Shown here in pieces: positions 18,806 to 28,771 of a stretch of 31,214 bases of DNA. The notes under the pieces are model-generated. The model was given only the letters and a program-made list of their open reading frames with translations. It did no database searches and was not told the origin of the DNA. Origin of the DNA: JBBTYZ01 sp038061595 (lineage in GTDB: Bacteria > Patescibacteriota > Minisyncoccia > UBA6257 > GWB1-50-10); contig JBBTYZ010000028.1 of assembly GCA_038061595.1 (NCBI GenBank), forward strand, positions 1 through 31,214, read 5' to 3'. The number at the start of each line of letters is the position of its first letter. Within the stretch, counting starts at the first letter, position 1. The position numbers and the translations under genes are program-made.

Positions 18806-21316
18806 AAGGACTTTTTTCAGATACTTTGCGGTGAAACTTCCCGCTGTCTTTGAAACAAGTTCCGGAGTTCCCGCAACGACAACTTCACCTCCCTTGTCTC
18901 CCCCCTCCGGACCTAAATCAATTACCCAATCAGCTGTTTTAATAACATCTAAGTTATGCTCAATAACCACAACCGTATTTCCCCTATCAACAAGGCGATT
19001 CAAAACTTTTAATAAATTATTAACGTCAGCGAAGTGAAGTCCTGTCGTGGGCTCATCTAATAAATAAAGTGTTTTTCTCGTGTCTCTTTTACCGAGCTCG
19101 GCAGTAAGTTTTATACGCTGCGCCTCTCCGCCCGACAATGTCGTAGCCGATTGGCCCAACTGTAAATAGCCCAAACCAACTTCTTCTAAAACTCTCAAAC
19201 GATCGTAGAGCCACGGAATGTCTTCAAAGAATTTGGCGGCTTCTTCAATCGTCATCTTTAAAACCTCGTAAATATTTTTATCTTTGTACTCTACCTCAAG
19301 CGTTTCTCTATCAAATCTCTTGCCCTTGCAAACATCGCACTCCACATGAACCGTAGGCAAAAAATGCATTTCTATGGCGATTGTGCCGTGTCCCTCGCAG
19401 TTCTCACAGCGGCCGCCTTTGACGTTGAAGCTGAATCTGCCAGGCTTATAACCCCTAACACGAGCGTCTTCGGTCCCGGCAAATAAATCCCTAATAAAAG
19501 TCCAGGCGCCCACATAAGTCGCGGGATTTGAACGAGGAGTACGACCTATGGGCGATTGATCAATATTTATTAGCCGGTTGATATATTCCAGCCCTGTCAT
19601 TGCTTTATGTGTCCCCGGCTTATAACTTGCCCCGTTAAATTTATTTGCAATGGTTTTATAGACGACATCATAAACAAGCGAGCTTTTGCCTGAACCAGAA
19701 ACGCCCGTAACGGCCGTGAAACGCCTAAAAGGTATCTCAACATTGATGTCTTTCAGATTATTCGCAGTTATACCCTTAATTTTCAAAAAATCGTGGTCTT
19801 TGGTGATCTTTCTCCTTTTTTCCGGAACCTCAATGAAGGTTTCGCCCTGTAAATAAGAGATCGTGAGAGACTTGGTTGTTTTGTCAGTTAATATTTGAGG
19901 GATTGGGCCTTGTGCAACTATTTTACCTCCGTGCACTCCCGCACCGGGCCCTATATCAATCAAATAATCAGAAGACCTTATTGTTTCTTCATCGTGTTCA
20001 ACAACGATAATAGTATTCCCTAAATCACGAAGGTCGTGGAGTGTTTTTATTAATTTATCATTATCCCTTTGATGCAAACCAATTGTGGGTTCGTCTAAGA
20101 TATACAAAGTACCGGTGAGTCGTGAACCGATTTGAGAAGCAAGCCGGATTCTCTGCGATTCACCGCCAGATAATGTCCCAGCCTTTCTATCAAGCGTGAG
20201 ATACTCTAGACCAACATCCAGCATGAATTTCAATCGATTTTTAATCTCACGAAGGGGGGCTTCGGTTATCTCGGCAAAACGCTCGGAATTTTTCTCTTTT
20301 ATTTTGGAGAAAAAATTATAACTTTCAGAAATAGGCATTCCAACTATATTGGAAATGTTCTTATTGCTTATAAGCACGCTTAGCGCCTCAGGCTTCAAAC
20401 GCTTCCCAACACAAACCGAACAAATTTTTTCCGACCAGATGCTTTCTGTACCTAATCCATGACAGATCTCGCAAGCACCATAAGGGCTGTTGAACGAGAA
20501 TAACCTCGGTTCAATTTCTGGAAAAGAGAATCCGTCTTCTGGACAAGTAAATTTAGCCGAAAGCGATGTCTCGTCGTCTCCGATTATAGTGACCACATCG
20601 TTTCCATACTTTAAACCAGCCTCAACCGCTTCTGAAACGCGCAACCGATTGTCTTTTTCTTTTAAATCTAAATTGTGCGGAACCCTGTCCACCACAAGCT
20701 CGATGGTGTGAGCCTTATATCTACTGAGTTCAATTTTGTCTCTTAAACTATAAAATTTGCCGTCCACTCTCACTTCTCTAAAGCCGGCGTTCAAGAAATC
20801 ATAGAGCATTTGATAATATTCCCCTTTCCTACCGCGCACCGCTGGGGCGAGAATTAATAGGTTTTTGTCTGATTTTCTTGCATTATAAATCCTTACAACC
20901 GCATCAACTATTTCTTCGTTAGTCATTTTCTTGATTTCCTTGCCACACTTCGGGCAATGAGGAACTCCAGCACGGGCAAAAAGGACACGAAGGTAATCGT
21001 AAATCTCCGTGATCGTGGCAACGGTTGAACGCGGATTGGCCGAATGATGCTTCTGATCAATAGAAATCGCAGGCGACAAACCCTCAATTTCATCAACATC
21101 CGGCTTGTCCAACTTGCCCAAAAACTGACGAGCATAAGCCGATAACGACTCAATATATCGCCTTTGACCTTCGGCAAAAATAGTATCAAAGGCCAAAGAA
21201 GATTTACCCGAGCCAGAAAGACCAGTAAAAACTGTCATTTTGTCACGAGGAATTTCAATGTTTATATTCTTCAGATTGTGCTCGCGGGCGCCTTTAATTT
21301 TTATTTTGTCTACCAT
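18800..21316 (-). CDS. uvrA: UvrA excinuclease subunit, compact form
   Basis: Damage-sensing ABC ATPase of nucleotide excision repair, 838 aa against about 940 usually. Two ABC modules: Walker A GLSGSGKSS and GVSGSGKSS, signatures LSGGESQRIRLA and LSGGEAQRIKLT. The C-terminal zinc module is intact (CENCEGHG, then CDVCKGKR). In the first half, FSFNSPYGACEICHGLG is followed after only about ten residues by ICSVCVGKRLKPEAL, so the usual insertion of roughly 100 residues is missing, and the upstream CPxCG half-site reads CPEDG. The loss accounts for the size. The start is one base after the uvrB stop, indicating coupling. Confidence 0.95.
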   Translation of the reverse strand: MVDKIKIKGAREHNLKNINIEIPRDKMTVFTGLSGSGKSSLAFDTIFAEGQRRYIESLSAYARQFLGKLDKPDVDEIEGLSPAISIDQKHHSANPRSTVATITEIYDYLRVLFARAGVPHCPKCGKEIKKMTNEEIVDAVVRIYNARKSDKNLLILAPAVRGRKGEYYQMLYDFLNAGFREVRVDGKFYSLRDKIELSRYKAHTIELVVDRVPHNLDLKEKDNRLRVSEAVEAGLKYGNDVVTIIGDDETSLSAKFTCPEDGFSFPEIEPRLFSFNSPYGACEICHGLGTESIWSEKICSVCVGKRLKPEALSVLISNKNISNIVGMPISESYNFFSKIKEKNSERFAEITEAPLREIKNRLKFMLDVGLEYLTLDRKAGTLSGGESQRIRLASQIGSRLTGTLYILDEPTIGLHQRDNDKLIKTLHDLRDLGNTIIVVEHDEETIRSSDYLIDIGPGAGVHGGKIVAQGPIPQILTDKTTKSLTISYLQGETFIEVPEKRRKITKDHDFLKIKGITANNLKDINVEIPFRRFTAVTGVSGSGKSSLVYDVVYKTIANKFNGASYKPGTHKAMTGLEYINRLINIDQSPIGRTPRSNPATYVGAWTFIRDLFAGTEDARVRGYKPGRFSFNVKGGRCENCEGHGTIAIEMHFLPTVHVECDVCKGKRFDRETLEVEYKDKNIYEVLKMTIEEAAKFFEDIPWLYDRLRVLEEVGLGYLQLGQSATTLSGGEAQRIKLTAELGKRDTRKTLYLLDEPTTGLHFADVNNLLKVLNRLVDRGNTVVVIEHNLDVIKTADWVIDLGPEGGDKGGEVVVAGTPELVSKTAGSFTAKYLKKVLK

Positions 21317-21317
21317 A

Positions 21318-23288
21318 CTATTTTTTAATTTTTTTGTTTAGTTCTCTTATTTCGTCCCTTAGGATTGTGGCTAACTCAAACTCAAGATTCTTGGCGGCCT
21401 CACGCATTTCTTTCTCCTTATCTTTAATGAACTGCTCAATATTTTTCTTCGATTTGGGCAAGGCTTTCAATTCCAGTTTCAAAATGTCTTCCACTGGCAG
21501 AATATCCTTAATCTCCTTAATAATCGTCTGCGGAGTGATATTGTTTTTTGTGTTGTATTCAATCTGAAGTTTCCGCCGACGTTCAGTTTCTCTTACCGCC
21601 CTATGTATAGAACCAGTAATGTTGTCTGCATAAAGCAAAACTTCTCCGTTCACATTTCTCGCCGCGCGTCCTATAGTCTGAACGAGCGATGTTTCGCTCC
21701 TCAAAAAACCTTCTTTATCAGCATCTAAGATAGCAACCAGGGACACCTCGGGCAAATCCAGCCCTTCCCTCAAAAGGTTCACACCAACCAAAACATCAAA
21801 ATTCCCCCTTCTTAGGTTAGTCAAAATTCTAATCCTGTCCAAGGTTTTTACATCACTATGAAGATAAGATGCTTTTATCTTTAACTCTTGAAGATACGCA
21901 TCCAAATCTTCAGCCATTTTCTTAGTAAGCGTTGTAACTAAAACTCTTTCTTTTGACTTAACTCTTTCGGCAATTCTAGGAAGCAAATCATCAATCTGCC
22001 CCAAAGCCGGACGAATCGTAATCTTTGGGTCAATTAGTCCTGTAGGCCTGATAATCTGCTCAACCACTTGTTCGCTTTTCTCTTTTTCAAAAGGACCTGG
22101 GGTGGCAGATGTGTAAATTGTTTCGTTCAATCTCGCCTCAAATTCAGAAAATCTAAGCGGGCGGTTGTCGGCAGCGGAAGGCAATCTGAAGCCATATTCA
22201 ATAAGCGTTTTCTTTCTTGAAGCATCTCCGGCGTGCATACCGTTCAATTGAGGAACCGTAACGTGTGATTCATCTATAACAGTCAAAAAATCTTTTGGGA
22301 AATAATCCAAAAGAGTTGCTGGCGGTTCTCCCGCAGACCTTCCAGACAATTGTCTGGAATAATTTTCAATTCCGTGGCAATACCCAATTTCACGCATCAT
22401 AGCTAAATCACCCTTCGTCCTTCTTTCTAATCTTTCCGCTTCCAATAATTTCCCTTCCTTTTCAAATTGTTTAAGGCTGTCTTTTAGTTCTTTTGCTATA
22501 TTTTTTAAGGCGGCCACCCGTTCGCTACCACGCGTGATGAAGTGCCGCGCCGGAGATATGAAAACTTCCGGGGTAGTCGGTGTCTTCCCCAGTTGGAAAC
22601 CCTTAACCGGGTCAATAACAAAAATCTCTACTATCTCATCATTGTTAAGCTTAAAATTATAGGTAATCTCTTCGTAAGGCGGCATAATTTCCCAATTATC
22701 TCCCCTAAGGCGGAATGTTCCGCGTTTCAAATCGGCATTAGTGCGCGTAAACTGCATTTGAATCAATTGCCTAACCAAATCCTTTCTGTTTATTTTGTCG
22801 CCGACTTTGAAATGAATAATGTTAGCCGCATAAACTTCCGGCGCCCCCAAGCCGTAGATGCAAGAAACCGAAGCCACGACTATCACATCCCGCCTTGTTA
22901 AAAGCGAGGTTGTGGCGGCGTGGCGGAGCTTATCAATTTCATCGTTTATCATCGCCTCCTTGCCGATATAAGTATCGGTTGTGGGCATGTAAGCTTCCGG
23001 TTGGTAATAGTCGTAATAAGAAACAAAATAATGAACCGCGTTTTCCGGAAAAAGTTCTCTTAACTCGTTGCACAGCTGTGCAGCAAGGGTTTTATTATGA
23101 GCTATAACGAGGGTGGGTCTCTGCACCTCAGCAATTACGTTTGCAACGGTGAAGGTCTTGCCGGAACCAGTAACACCTAATAGTGTTTGGTGTTTTAATT
23201 CTTTCTTTAAACCCAAAACAAGCTCCTTGATGGCTTTGGGCTGATCTCCTTCGGGTTTAAATTTTGATACTATTTTGAACTCGTTCAT
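21318..23288 (-). CDS. uvrB: UvrB excinuclease subunit
   Basis: 656-aa helicase-like core of excision repair that verifies damage and recruits UvrC. Walker A LGVTGSGKTFTVAN, the beta-hairpin region YYDYYQPEAYMPTTDTYIG, DEAD-like VIDESHVTVPQ, helicase motif VI region QTIGRAARNVNGEV, and the C-terminal UVR domain (NLEFELATILRDEIREL) that pairs with that of UvrC. Full length for the family. It is first gene of uvrB-uvrA; the promoter probably lies at 23349-23376, in the tail of the upstream phosphatase terminator. Confidence 0.96.
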   Translation of the reverse strand: MNEFKIVSKFKPEGDQPKAIKELVLGLKKELKHQTLLGVTGSGKTFTVANVIAEVQRPTLVIAHNKTLAAQLCNELRELFPENAVHYFVSYYDYYQPEAYMPTTDTYIGKEAMINDEIDKLRHAATTSLLTRRDVIVVASVSCIYGLGAPEVYAANIIHFKVGDKINRKDLVRQLIQMQFTRTNADLKRGTFRLRGDNWEIMPPYEEITYNFKLNNDEIVEIFVIDPVKGFQLGKTPTTPEVFISPARHFITRGSERVAALKNIAKELKDSLKQFEKEGKLLEAERLERRTKGDLAMMREIGYCHGIENYSRQLSGRSAGEPPATLLDYFPKDFLTVIDESHVTVPQLNGMHAGDASRKKTLIEYGFRLPSAADNRPLRFSEFEARLNETIYTSATPGPFEKEKSEQVVEQIIRPTGLIDPKITIRPALGQIDDLLPRIAERVKSKERVLVTTLTKKMAEDLDAYLQELKIKASYLHSDVKTLDRIRILTNLRRGNFDVLVGVNLLREGLDLPEVSLVAILDADKEGFLRSETSLVQTIGRAARNVNGEVLLYADNITGSIHRAVRETERRRKLQIEYNTKNNITPQTIIKEIKDILPVEDILKLELKALPKSKKNIEQFIKDKEKEMREAAKNLEFELATILRDEIRELNKKIKK

Positions 23289-23348
23289 AAGCAGAAAGAC
23301 CCGCCGTCTTAACGACAGGGGGCGCTTGTGTTTTATTCAGTTAGGCTA

Positions 23349-23376
23349 AGTTTAAATTAAAGGTGGGATTTGTCAA
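23349..23376 (-). promoter_or_regulatory. Likely promoter of uvrBA
   Basis: TTGACA (23376-23371), 16-bp spacer, TAAACT (23354-23349) on the minus strand. The -35 is consensus, the -10 weak. No SOS-box-like palindrome is obvious. Confidence 0.45.
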
Positions 23377-23385
23377 AACAAAAAA

Positions 23386-23401
23386 CGGGGCGTCACCCCC
23401 G
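23386..23401 (-). terminator. Terminator of the rpsF-ssb-rpsR-PAP2 operon
   Basis: CGGGG and CCCCG stem with a six-base loop, followed on the minus strand by TTTTTTGTTTT, 11 bp after the phosphatase stop. Confidence 0.8.
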
Positions 23402-23412
23402 AATACGTATTT

Positions 23413-23958
23413 TTATAATTCTATTTTGACGGCGCTCTGGACCGGATTGTATCTCTGCATCAGGCGCCTAACGACAAAAAATGCTATTAGAGAAATAAGC
23501 ACACCTCCAAGAATATCGCTCGGCCAATGGACGCCGGCAATGACGCGAGCTACTCCGTTTAAAACGGCCAAGAACATAAACCAGTAACCAATTTTTTTGT
23601 TGAAACTAAATAACACAAGAGCCAGGGCAAAATAAAACGCCATATGCCCAGATGGGAAGGCGTAATGGTTGTCTATAAGAAGCGGATCAAAATTCAATGC
23701 CTTGAACGGTCTCTCGCGATGCCAAAGAAATCTGATTACTTCGGTTAAAATACCTCGGGACAAAATAAGAGTTAACGCTGTGAGGATTAAAAAATAAACC
23801 CTTTTCTTCCATGGCTTCAATTTCACTAGGAGGATAAAAGCTACGATAGCCAAAAAATAGGGCAGATGCTTCGCAAAAAAAATAATGATTTGATCTACAA
23901 CTCCAGACTTTCCGGCTAAAGAGTGGAATAAATTAAAAACAATGAGCTCCAAGTTCAT
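23413..23958 (-). CDS. PAP2-family membrane phosphatase
   Basis: 181-aa integral membrane phosphatase, possibly an undecaprenyl-diphosphatase (BcrC-like) recycling the cell-wall lipid carrier; the substrate is inference. Catalytic motifs: RFLWHRERP (the leading Lys of the usual K-x6-RP is Arg), PSGHMAF, and ARVIAGVHWPSD for the third motif with its His and Asp. About five or six membrane helices. It starts four bases after the rpsR stop, so it is cotranscribed with the rpsF operon. Confidence 0.88.
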   Translation of the reverse strand: MNLELIVFNLFHSLAGKSGVVDQIIIFFAKHLPYFLAIVAFILLVKLKPWKKRVYFLILTALTLILSRGILTEVIRFLWHRERPFKALNFDPLLIDNHYAFPSGHMAFYFALALVLFSFNKKIGYWFMFLAVLNGVARVIAGVHWPSDILGGVLISLIAFFVVRRLMQRYNPVQSAVKIEL

Positions 23959-23962
23959 TGTT

Positions 23963-24163
23963 TTACTTTCTCACGAACGGCAAGAGTCCCATAACACGAG
24001 CTCGCTTTATGGCGCGGGATAAAGCACGCTGATGCTTAGCGCAAACTCCAGTGTGGCGCGGATCTATAATTTTAGCCTGCGTAGAGATAAACCGGCGAAG
24101 GGTTAGAGAATCACGATAATCGACGGCTTTTAAATTCTGTGAACAAAAATTACACTGACGCAT
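23963..24163 (-). CDS. rpsR: 30S ribosomal protein S18
   Basis: 66-aa ribosomal protein that pairs with S6 on the small-subunit platform. DYRDSLTLRRFISTQAKI and HTGVCAKHQRALSRAIKRAR are typical, and the N-terminal CNFCSQ resembles the zinc-binding-like Cys pair of some S18 proteins. Slightly shorter than the 75-aa E. coli form. It follows ssb by three bases. Confidence 0.96.
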   Translation of the reverse strand: MRQCNFCSQNLKAVDYRDSLTLRRFISTQAKIIDPRHTGVCAKHQRALSRAIKRARVMGLLPFVRK

Positions 24164-24166
24164 ATT

Positions 24167-24628
24167 TTAGAATGGTATATTTTCCGAATTTATTTCACCT
24201 TCGTCCAAATTAATCTCTGGTAATTCTTCTTTTACAGGCGTGTCGGTGCCTTGGGCATCATTATTGCTATTGTTCTTTGGCTCAAAACCACCCGCGCCTT
24301 GAGAACGCGGACCAAACTGAACTTTCTCGCAAAGTATTTCAGTAGTGCGCCTATTCTGACCTTGTTTATCCTGCCAACTACGGTTTTGAAGACGGCCTTC
24401 TATCATGGCTAAAGAACCTTTCTTTAGAAATTGATTAACTATCTCCGCCTGTCTGCCCCAAACAACAACATTATGGAACTGAACATCTTCTTGTTTCTGC
24501 CCCGCTTTGTTTACCCAGACACGATTAGTAGCTATTGCAAATGTTGCAACCGACTGGCCAGACGGAATCGCCTTCAGCTGCGGATCGGCCGTTAATCTGC
24601 CAATCAAATATACTTTGTTTAAATTCAT
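24167..24628 (-). CDS. ssb: Single-stranded DNA-binding protein
   Basis: 153 aa. OB fold over about residues 1-108 (MNLNKVYLIGRLTADPQLKA, then VATFAIATNRVW and GSLAMIEGRLQNRSWQDKQG), a low-complexity Asn-rich linker, and an acidic tail ending ENIPF, the partner-docking tip. The ATG overlaps the rpsF stop (TAATG). Gene order rpsF-ssb-rpsR is the classical one. Confidence 0.96.
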   Translation of the reverse strand: MNLNKVYLIGRLTADPQLKAIPSGQSVATFAIATNRVWVNKAGQKQEDVQFHNVVVWGRQAEIVNQFLKKGSLAMIEGRLQNRSWQDKQGQNRRTTEILCEKVQFGPRSQGAGGFEPKNNSNNDAQGTDTPVKEELPEINLDEGEINSENIPF

Positions 24629-25050
24629 TATTTTAGTATTTCTTCTATTCTCTTCTCGAGATCTTCATTTGTCAAAGCAGGCTCGAAAGTCTTTTTAGGC
24701 GCAGCTTCTTTTCGTGGAGCACGTTTATACTCTATTGGTTTTCGTTCGGATCCTTCTTTCATGCTCGAAACGCGCACTTTGTTAATAAGGTATCGCAAAA
24801 GATTTTCATTTAATTTCAAATCTGAAACGATATTACTAAGAGCGTCTCCGGGAGAGGTAAAATTGATTATGCCCATGAAACCATAGTTTTCGTGTTTTAT
24901 TGGGTACATCAGACGAATTTTCTCGATAGTTTTTTCGCCCAAAACTACAGCCCGATTCTTTTCAAGAACTTTCTTTATGGGTGCGGAGTCTTCTAATTTC
25001 GAAATAAAAGATATTTCGTAAGCCTGTTCTTTTATATCTAGCTCGTTCAT
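24628..25050 (-). CDS. rpsF: 30S ribosomal protein S6
   Basis: 140 aa. The ferredoxin-like S6 core (YEISFISKLED, YGFMGIINFTSPGDALSNIV, NLLRYLINKV) is followed by a basic and then acidic extension of about 45 residues (RKPIEYKRAPRKEAAPKKTF). It heads the operon, with a promoter at 25069-25097 and GAGG upstream of the ATG. Confidence 0.93.
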   Translation of the reverse strand: MNELDIKEQAYEISFISKLEDSAPIKKVLEKNRAVVLGEKTIEKIRLMYPIKHENYGFMGIINFTSPGDALSNIVSDLKLNENLLRYLINKVRVSSMKEGSERKPIEYKRAPRKEAAPKKTFEPALTNEDLEKRIEEILK

Positions 25051-25068
25051 ATTATTTTTATCTTCCTC

Positions 25069-25097
25069 AAGATAACAGAGAGGTTAAGGCAAGTCAA
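25069..25097 (-). promoter_or_regulatory. Promoter of the rpsF operon
   Basis: TTGACT (25097-25092), 17-bp spacer, TATCTT (25074-25069) on the minus strand, between the rpoC stop and the rpsF start. Confidence 0.6.
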
Positions 25098-25103
25098 TTA
25101 ATT

Positions 25104-28100
25104 TTATTCGGTTACCGGAATATTTTCCGCAACCACTATCTCTTCTTTCGCAGGATTAATAATATCTCTTAATTCTTGGAGTTTATCTTGCGGTATGCCT
25201 AAATATCCGGTCCCTACAGGAATAAGTTTTCCGATAATCACGTTCTCTTTTAATCCTCGGAGCGTGTCTGTTTTCCCCTCAACAGCAGCGTTAACTAGAA
25301 CCCGACTTGTCTCTTGGAAAGAAGCGGATGATAAGAAGCTTTCGGTGGTAAGGGCAACTCTTGTTATGCCGAAAATAAGCTGTCCTCCCTTTGCCGGAGT
25401 TTTGCCTAATTTCTTGATTTCTTTGTTTAAATGCAAGAATCTTGATTTTTCCACTACGTCCCCTGCCATAAATTCTGTGTCACCCGCATCTTTAATCAGA
25501 ATTCTTGATAGCATTTGCCTAACGATAACTTCGATATGCTTATCATTAATAGACGAACCCTCAGGAACATAAATTCTCTGAACCTCGTTTATAATATAGT
25601 GCTTAACAGCCTCGATGCCTTTATAACTCATCAATTCGCGCAAATCCAATGGCCCCTCGGTCATTGGCTGGCCTTTTTCTACCCGATCCCCTTCTTTGAC
25701 TTTCAGATTGATTCCGCCAGGAACTAAATATTCTTCAACCAGCTTCTTCTTTGCTTTAGACGTTTTCTTCGCAATAGATGTATTCTCCGAAGTAACATCT
25801 TCTTTTATTTTTATAATTCGTGATAATCCCTGATCTGCAATATCCTCTACAATTCCAGCGGCCTTGGCTATGACTGCCTTGCCTTTTGGTGGACGCGCCT
25901 CGAAGATTTCCTCAACCCTAGGGAGACCATTGGTTATATCAACTCCAGCAACACCTCCGATATGGAAGGTTCTCATTGTGAGCTGTGTTCCTGGCTCTCC
26001 GATTGACTGTGCAGCCACAATTCCTACCGCTTCTCCTATTGCGATTAGTTTGCCCTTGCTTAAATCAAAACCATAGCAAGCGGAACAGATGCCATAAGTA
26101 CTTTTACAAGTAATGGGCGAACGAATCTTTACGATATCTAATTTAGAATCGTGGATTTTTTTTGCAATTTCACGGCCAATAATCTCTCCTTCACGGACGA
26201 CAATTTTTCTATCAATCCTTATCTCCTCAAGCGATGTTCTAGAATATAAACGATCGGCGAAAGAGTAATCAAACTCATCGCCTTCTGATCGAACCATTTC
26301 CAAGCCTTCGGTCGTCTTACAATCAGGTTCTTTCACTATTACATCCTGAGAAACATCAACTAACCTTCGTGTTAGATACCCAGCTGTTGCTGTCTTCAAA
26401 GCCGTATCGGTCGATCCCTTACGAGCCCCGTGTGTGGAAATAAAATATTCCAAAACTCCAAAACCTTCCTTAAAAGATGATTTAATTGGAACTTCGATTT
26501 CCTCACCCTTCGGATTTGCAACAATACCCTTCATTCCCATCATCTGATTTGCCTGAGCAGCCTGACCACGCGCACCTGAATTAATAATCGAGAAGACTGG
26601 ATTAGACTTGTCCAAATTTCTCATTATTAATTCTCCCAGTTGGGCTTTAATTTTGGCCCAAAGAACTGTTATGTTTTCCTTTCTCTCTCTGCCCGTAAGC
26701 AAGCCTTCATCAAACTGTGATTCAATTAGCAAAATTTCTCTTTCTCCTGCTTCTATTATTTTTTTCTTTTCCGGCGGAACCACAGTATCTAACATTCCCC
26801 AAGTTACGGAGGAAAGTGTGGCGTACTGAAAACCCAAGTTCTTGATGGCATCAAGATATTGATGCGTGGTTTCTATGCCACGAATTTCTATAATATTAGA
26901 AATTAACTTTGATAAAATTTTCTTATTTAACTGTTCGTTAACAAACCCTATTTCTTCTGGTAAAACTTTATTGAATATCAATCGTCCATAAGTGGTTTCT
27001 ATGAGTTTGGATTTGTGCAGAACTTTTATTTTCGCATTCAAATCTAAGAAGCCCTCTTCGAATGCGAGCATCGCTTCGGAGAATCCAGAAAAAACCATCC
27101 CCTCGCCTTTTGCTCCAAGTTTCTCATCAGTCAAATAATAACAACCGAGTACAACGTCTTGGGTGGGTGAAACAATCGGATCGCCACTTGATGGTTTCAA
27201 TAAGTTTCTCGATGCATCCATTAATTCGCGCGCTTCATATTGCGCCTCTACCGTTAAAGGTAAATGCACGGCCATTTGGTCGCCATCAAAGTCTGCATTG
27301 AAAGCCGCACAAACAAGAGGCGGTATTCGGATTGCTAAATCTTCTATTAAAAGCGGCTTAAACGCTTGAATACCCAATCGGTGGAGGGTGGGCGCTCTGT
27401 TCAAGAGAACCTTCTTGTTTGCAATAACTTCCTCCAAAATTGCCCAAACATCGGCTGTCCCCTGTTCTATCAAACGATTGGCTTGTTTTATGTTATAGGC
27501 CAAACCGCGGTCGATAATCTTGTTTATGACAAATGGACGAAAAAGCTCCAATGCAAGATTTTTTGGTAAACCGCATTCATTCAATTTCAGTTCTGGACCG
27601 ACAACGATTACGGATCTTCCCGAGTAATCAACTCTTTTACCAAGCAAGTTTTGCCTGAAACGCCCCTGTTTGCCTTTTAACATGTCGGCTAAAGATCTAA
27701 GAGGCCGCCTACGAGTAGAAAGTATTTGGCTACCCAAATGAGCCGAATTGTCTATTAAGGCGTCAACGGCTTCCTGTAACATTCTTTTCTCGTTTGTGAT
27801 AATAACCTCGGGCGATTTTAGTTCAATAAGCTTTTTTAAACGATTATTACGGTTAATGACCCGGCGATAAAGATCGTTCAGGTCCGCTGTCGCATACCGT
27901 CCACCGTCCAAGGCAACCATTGGACGAAGCTCTGGCGGAAGAACAGGAAGTATGGTCATGACAGTCCACTCGGGCTTAATTCCAGATTTGGTAAGCGAGT
28001 GTATAAGCTTCAAACGACCCAAGATTCTTTTCTTTTTGTTTACGTCTTTCACTTCAGTGAGCTCAACTTCTAATTCTTTCCTTAGTTTATTCATATCCAT

Positions 28101-28763
28101 CTTTTCCAAAATTTTCCTAATAGCACCCGCCCCTCGATCTGCTTCAAAAACATCACCGAAAATTTCAGCCAAAGAATAATATTCTTGTTCGGTCAAAATC
28201 AATCCCGGCTTCAAGACAGAAAGGATTTCTTCGTGGCGCTCTTTCACATCTTCCATGCCCTTAGTAGCTTTTTCTTTACTTAATGATCTAAATTCCGCCT
28301 TGATTTTACTTAAGGCTTCCTTGCGAGTCTCGTTGTTCACTGAGGTGACGATAAAAGCGGCATAATAAATAACTTTCTCCAGTTTCGGAACAGAAATATC
28401 CAAAAGAAGGCTGAGTTTCGAAGGAACAGTCTTAAGAAACCAAATATGAGTGACTGGTGCCGCAAGGGTGATATGGCCCATTCTTTCGCGTCGGACTATT
28501 GATCTTGTGACTTCTACTCCGCACTTTTCACAGGTAATTCCTTTATATCTTACCTTTTTATATTTACCGCAATAGCACTCATAATCTTTGGTCGGACCAA
28601 AGATACGTTCAGAGAACAAACCGTCTTTCTCTGGACGTTGTGTTCTATAATTCAAAGTCTCAGGCTTAATAACCTCGCCATGAGACCATTGCAACATCTC
28701 TTCCGGAGACGCAATGCTTATAGATAACGATTTTAAATCTACGCTTCTTTCTGTTCTTTCCAT
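25104..28763 (-). CDS. rpoC: RNA polymerase beta' subunit
   Basis: 1219 aa. N-terminal zinc site CYCGKYKKVRYKGITCEKCG, active-site NADFDGDQMAVHLPL with the three Mg-binding Asp, second Cys set (CKSTYGICSACYG), trigger-loop/bridge region AAQSIGEPGTQLTMRTFHIG, and C-terminal FLSSASFQETSRVL. The size is typical for CPR and Gram-positive beta'. No split or intein is seen. It starts eight bases after rpoB; they form the rpoBC operon. Confidence 0.98.
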   Translation of the reverse strand: MERTERSVDLKSLSISIASPEEMLQWSHGEVIKPETLNYRTQRPEKDGLFSERIFGPTKDYECYCGKYKKVRYKGITCEKCGVEVTRSIVRRERMGHITLAAPVTHIWFLKTVPSKLSLLLDISVPKLEKVIYYAAFIVTSVNNETRKEALSKIKAEFRSLSKEKATKGMEDVKERHEEILSVLKPGLILTEQEYYSLAEIFGDVFEADRGAGAIRKILEKMDMNKLRKELEVELTEVKDVNKKKRILGRLKLIHSLTKSGIKPEWTVMTILPVLPPELRPMVALDGGRYATADLNDLYRRVINRNNRLKKLIELKSPEVIITNEKRMLQEAVDALIDNSAHLGSQILSTRRRPLRSLADMLKGKQGRFRQNLLGKRVDYSGRSVIVVGPELKLNECGLPKNLALELFRPFVINKIIDRGLAYNIKQANRLIEQGTADVWAILEEVIANKKVLLNRAPTLHRLGIQAFKPLLIEDLAIRIPPLVCAAFNADFDGDQMAVHLPLTVEAQYEARELMDASRNLLKPSSGDPIVSPTQDVVLGCYYLTDEKLGAKGEGMVFSGFSEAMLAFEEGFLDLNAKIKVLHKSKLIETTYGRLIFNKVLPEEIGFVNEQLNKKILSKLISNIIEIRGIETTHQYLDAIKNLGFQYATLSSVTWGMLDTVVPPEKKKIIEAGEREILLIESQFDEGLLTGRERKENITVLWAKIKAQLGELIMRNLDKSNPVFSIINSGARGQAAQANQMMGMKGIVANPKGEEIEVPIKSSFKEGFGVLEYFISTHGARKGSTDTALKTATAGYLTRRLVDVSQDVIVKEPDCKTTEGLEMVRSEGDEFDYSFADRLYSRTSLEEIRIDRKIVVREGEIIGREIAKKIHDSKLDIVKIRSPITCKSTYGICSACYGFDLSKGKLIAIGEAVGIVAAQSIGEPGTQLTMRTFHIGGVAGVDITNGLPRVEEIFEARPPKGKAVIAKAAGIVEDIADQGLSRIIKIKEDVTSENTSIAKKTSKAKKKLVEEYLVPGGINLKVKEGDRVEKGQPMTEGPLDLRELMSYKGIEAVKHYIINEVQRIYVPEGSSINDKHIEVIVRQMLSRILIKDAGDTEFMAGDVVEKSRFLHLNKEIKKLGKTPAKGGQLIFGITRVALTTESFLSSASFQETSRVLVNAAVEGKTDTLRGLKENVIIGKLIPVGTGYLGIPQDKLQELRDIINPAKEEIVVAENIPVTE

Positions 28764-28771
28764 GTTTTTAT

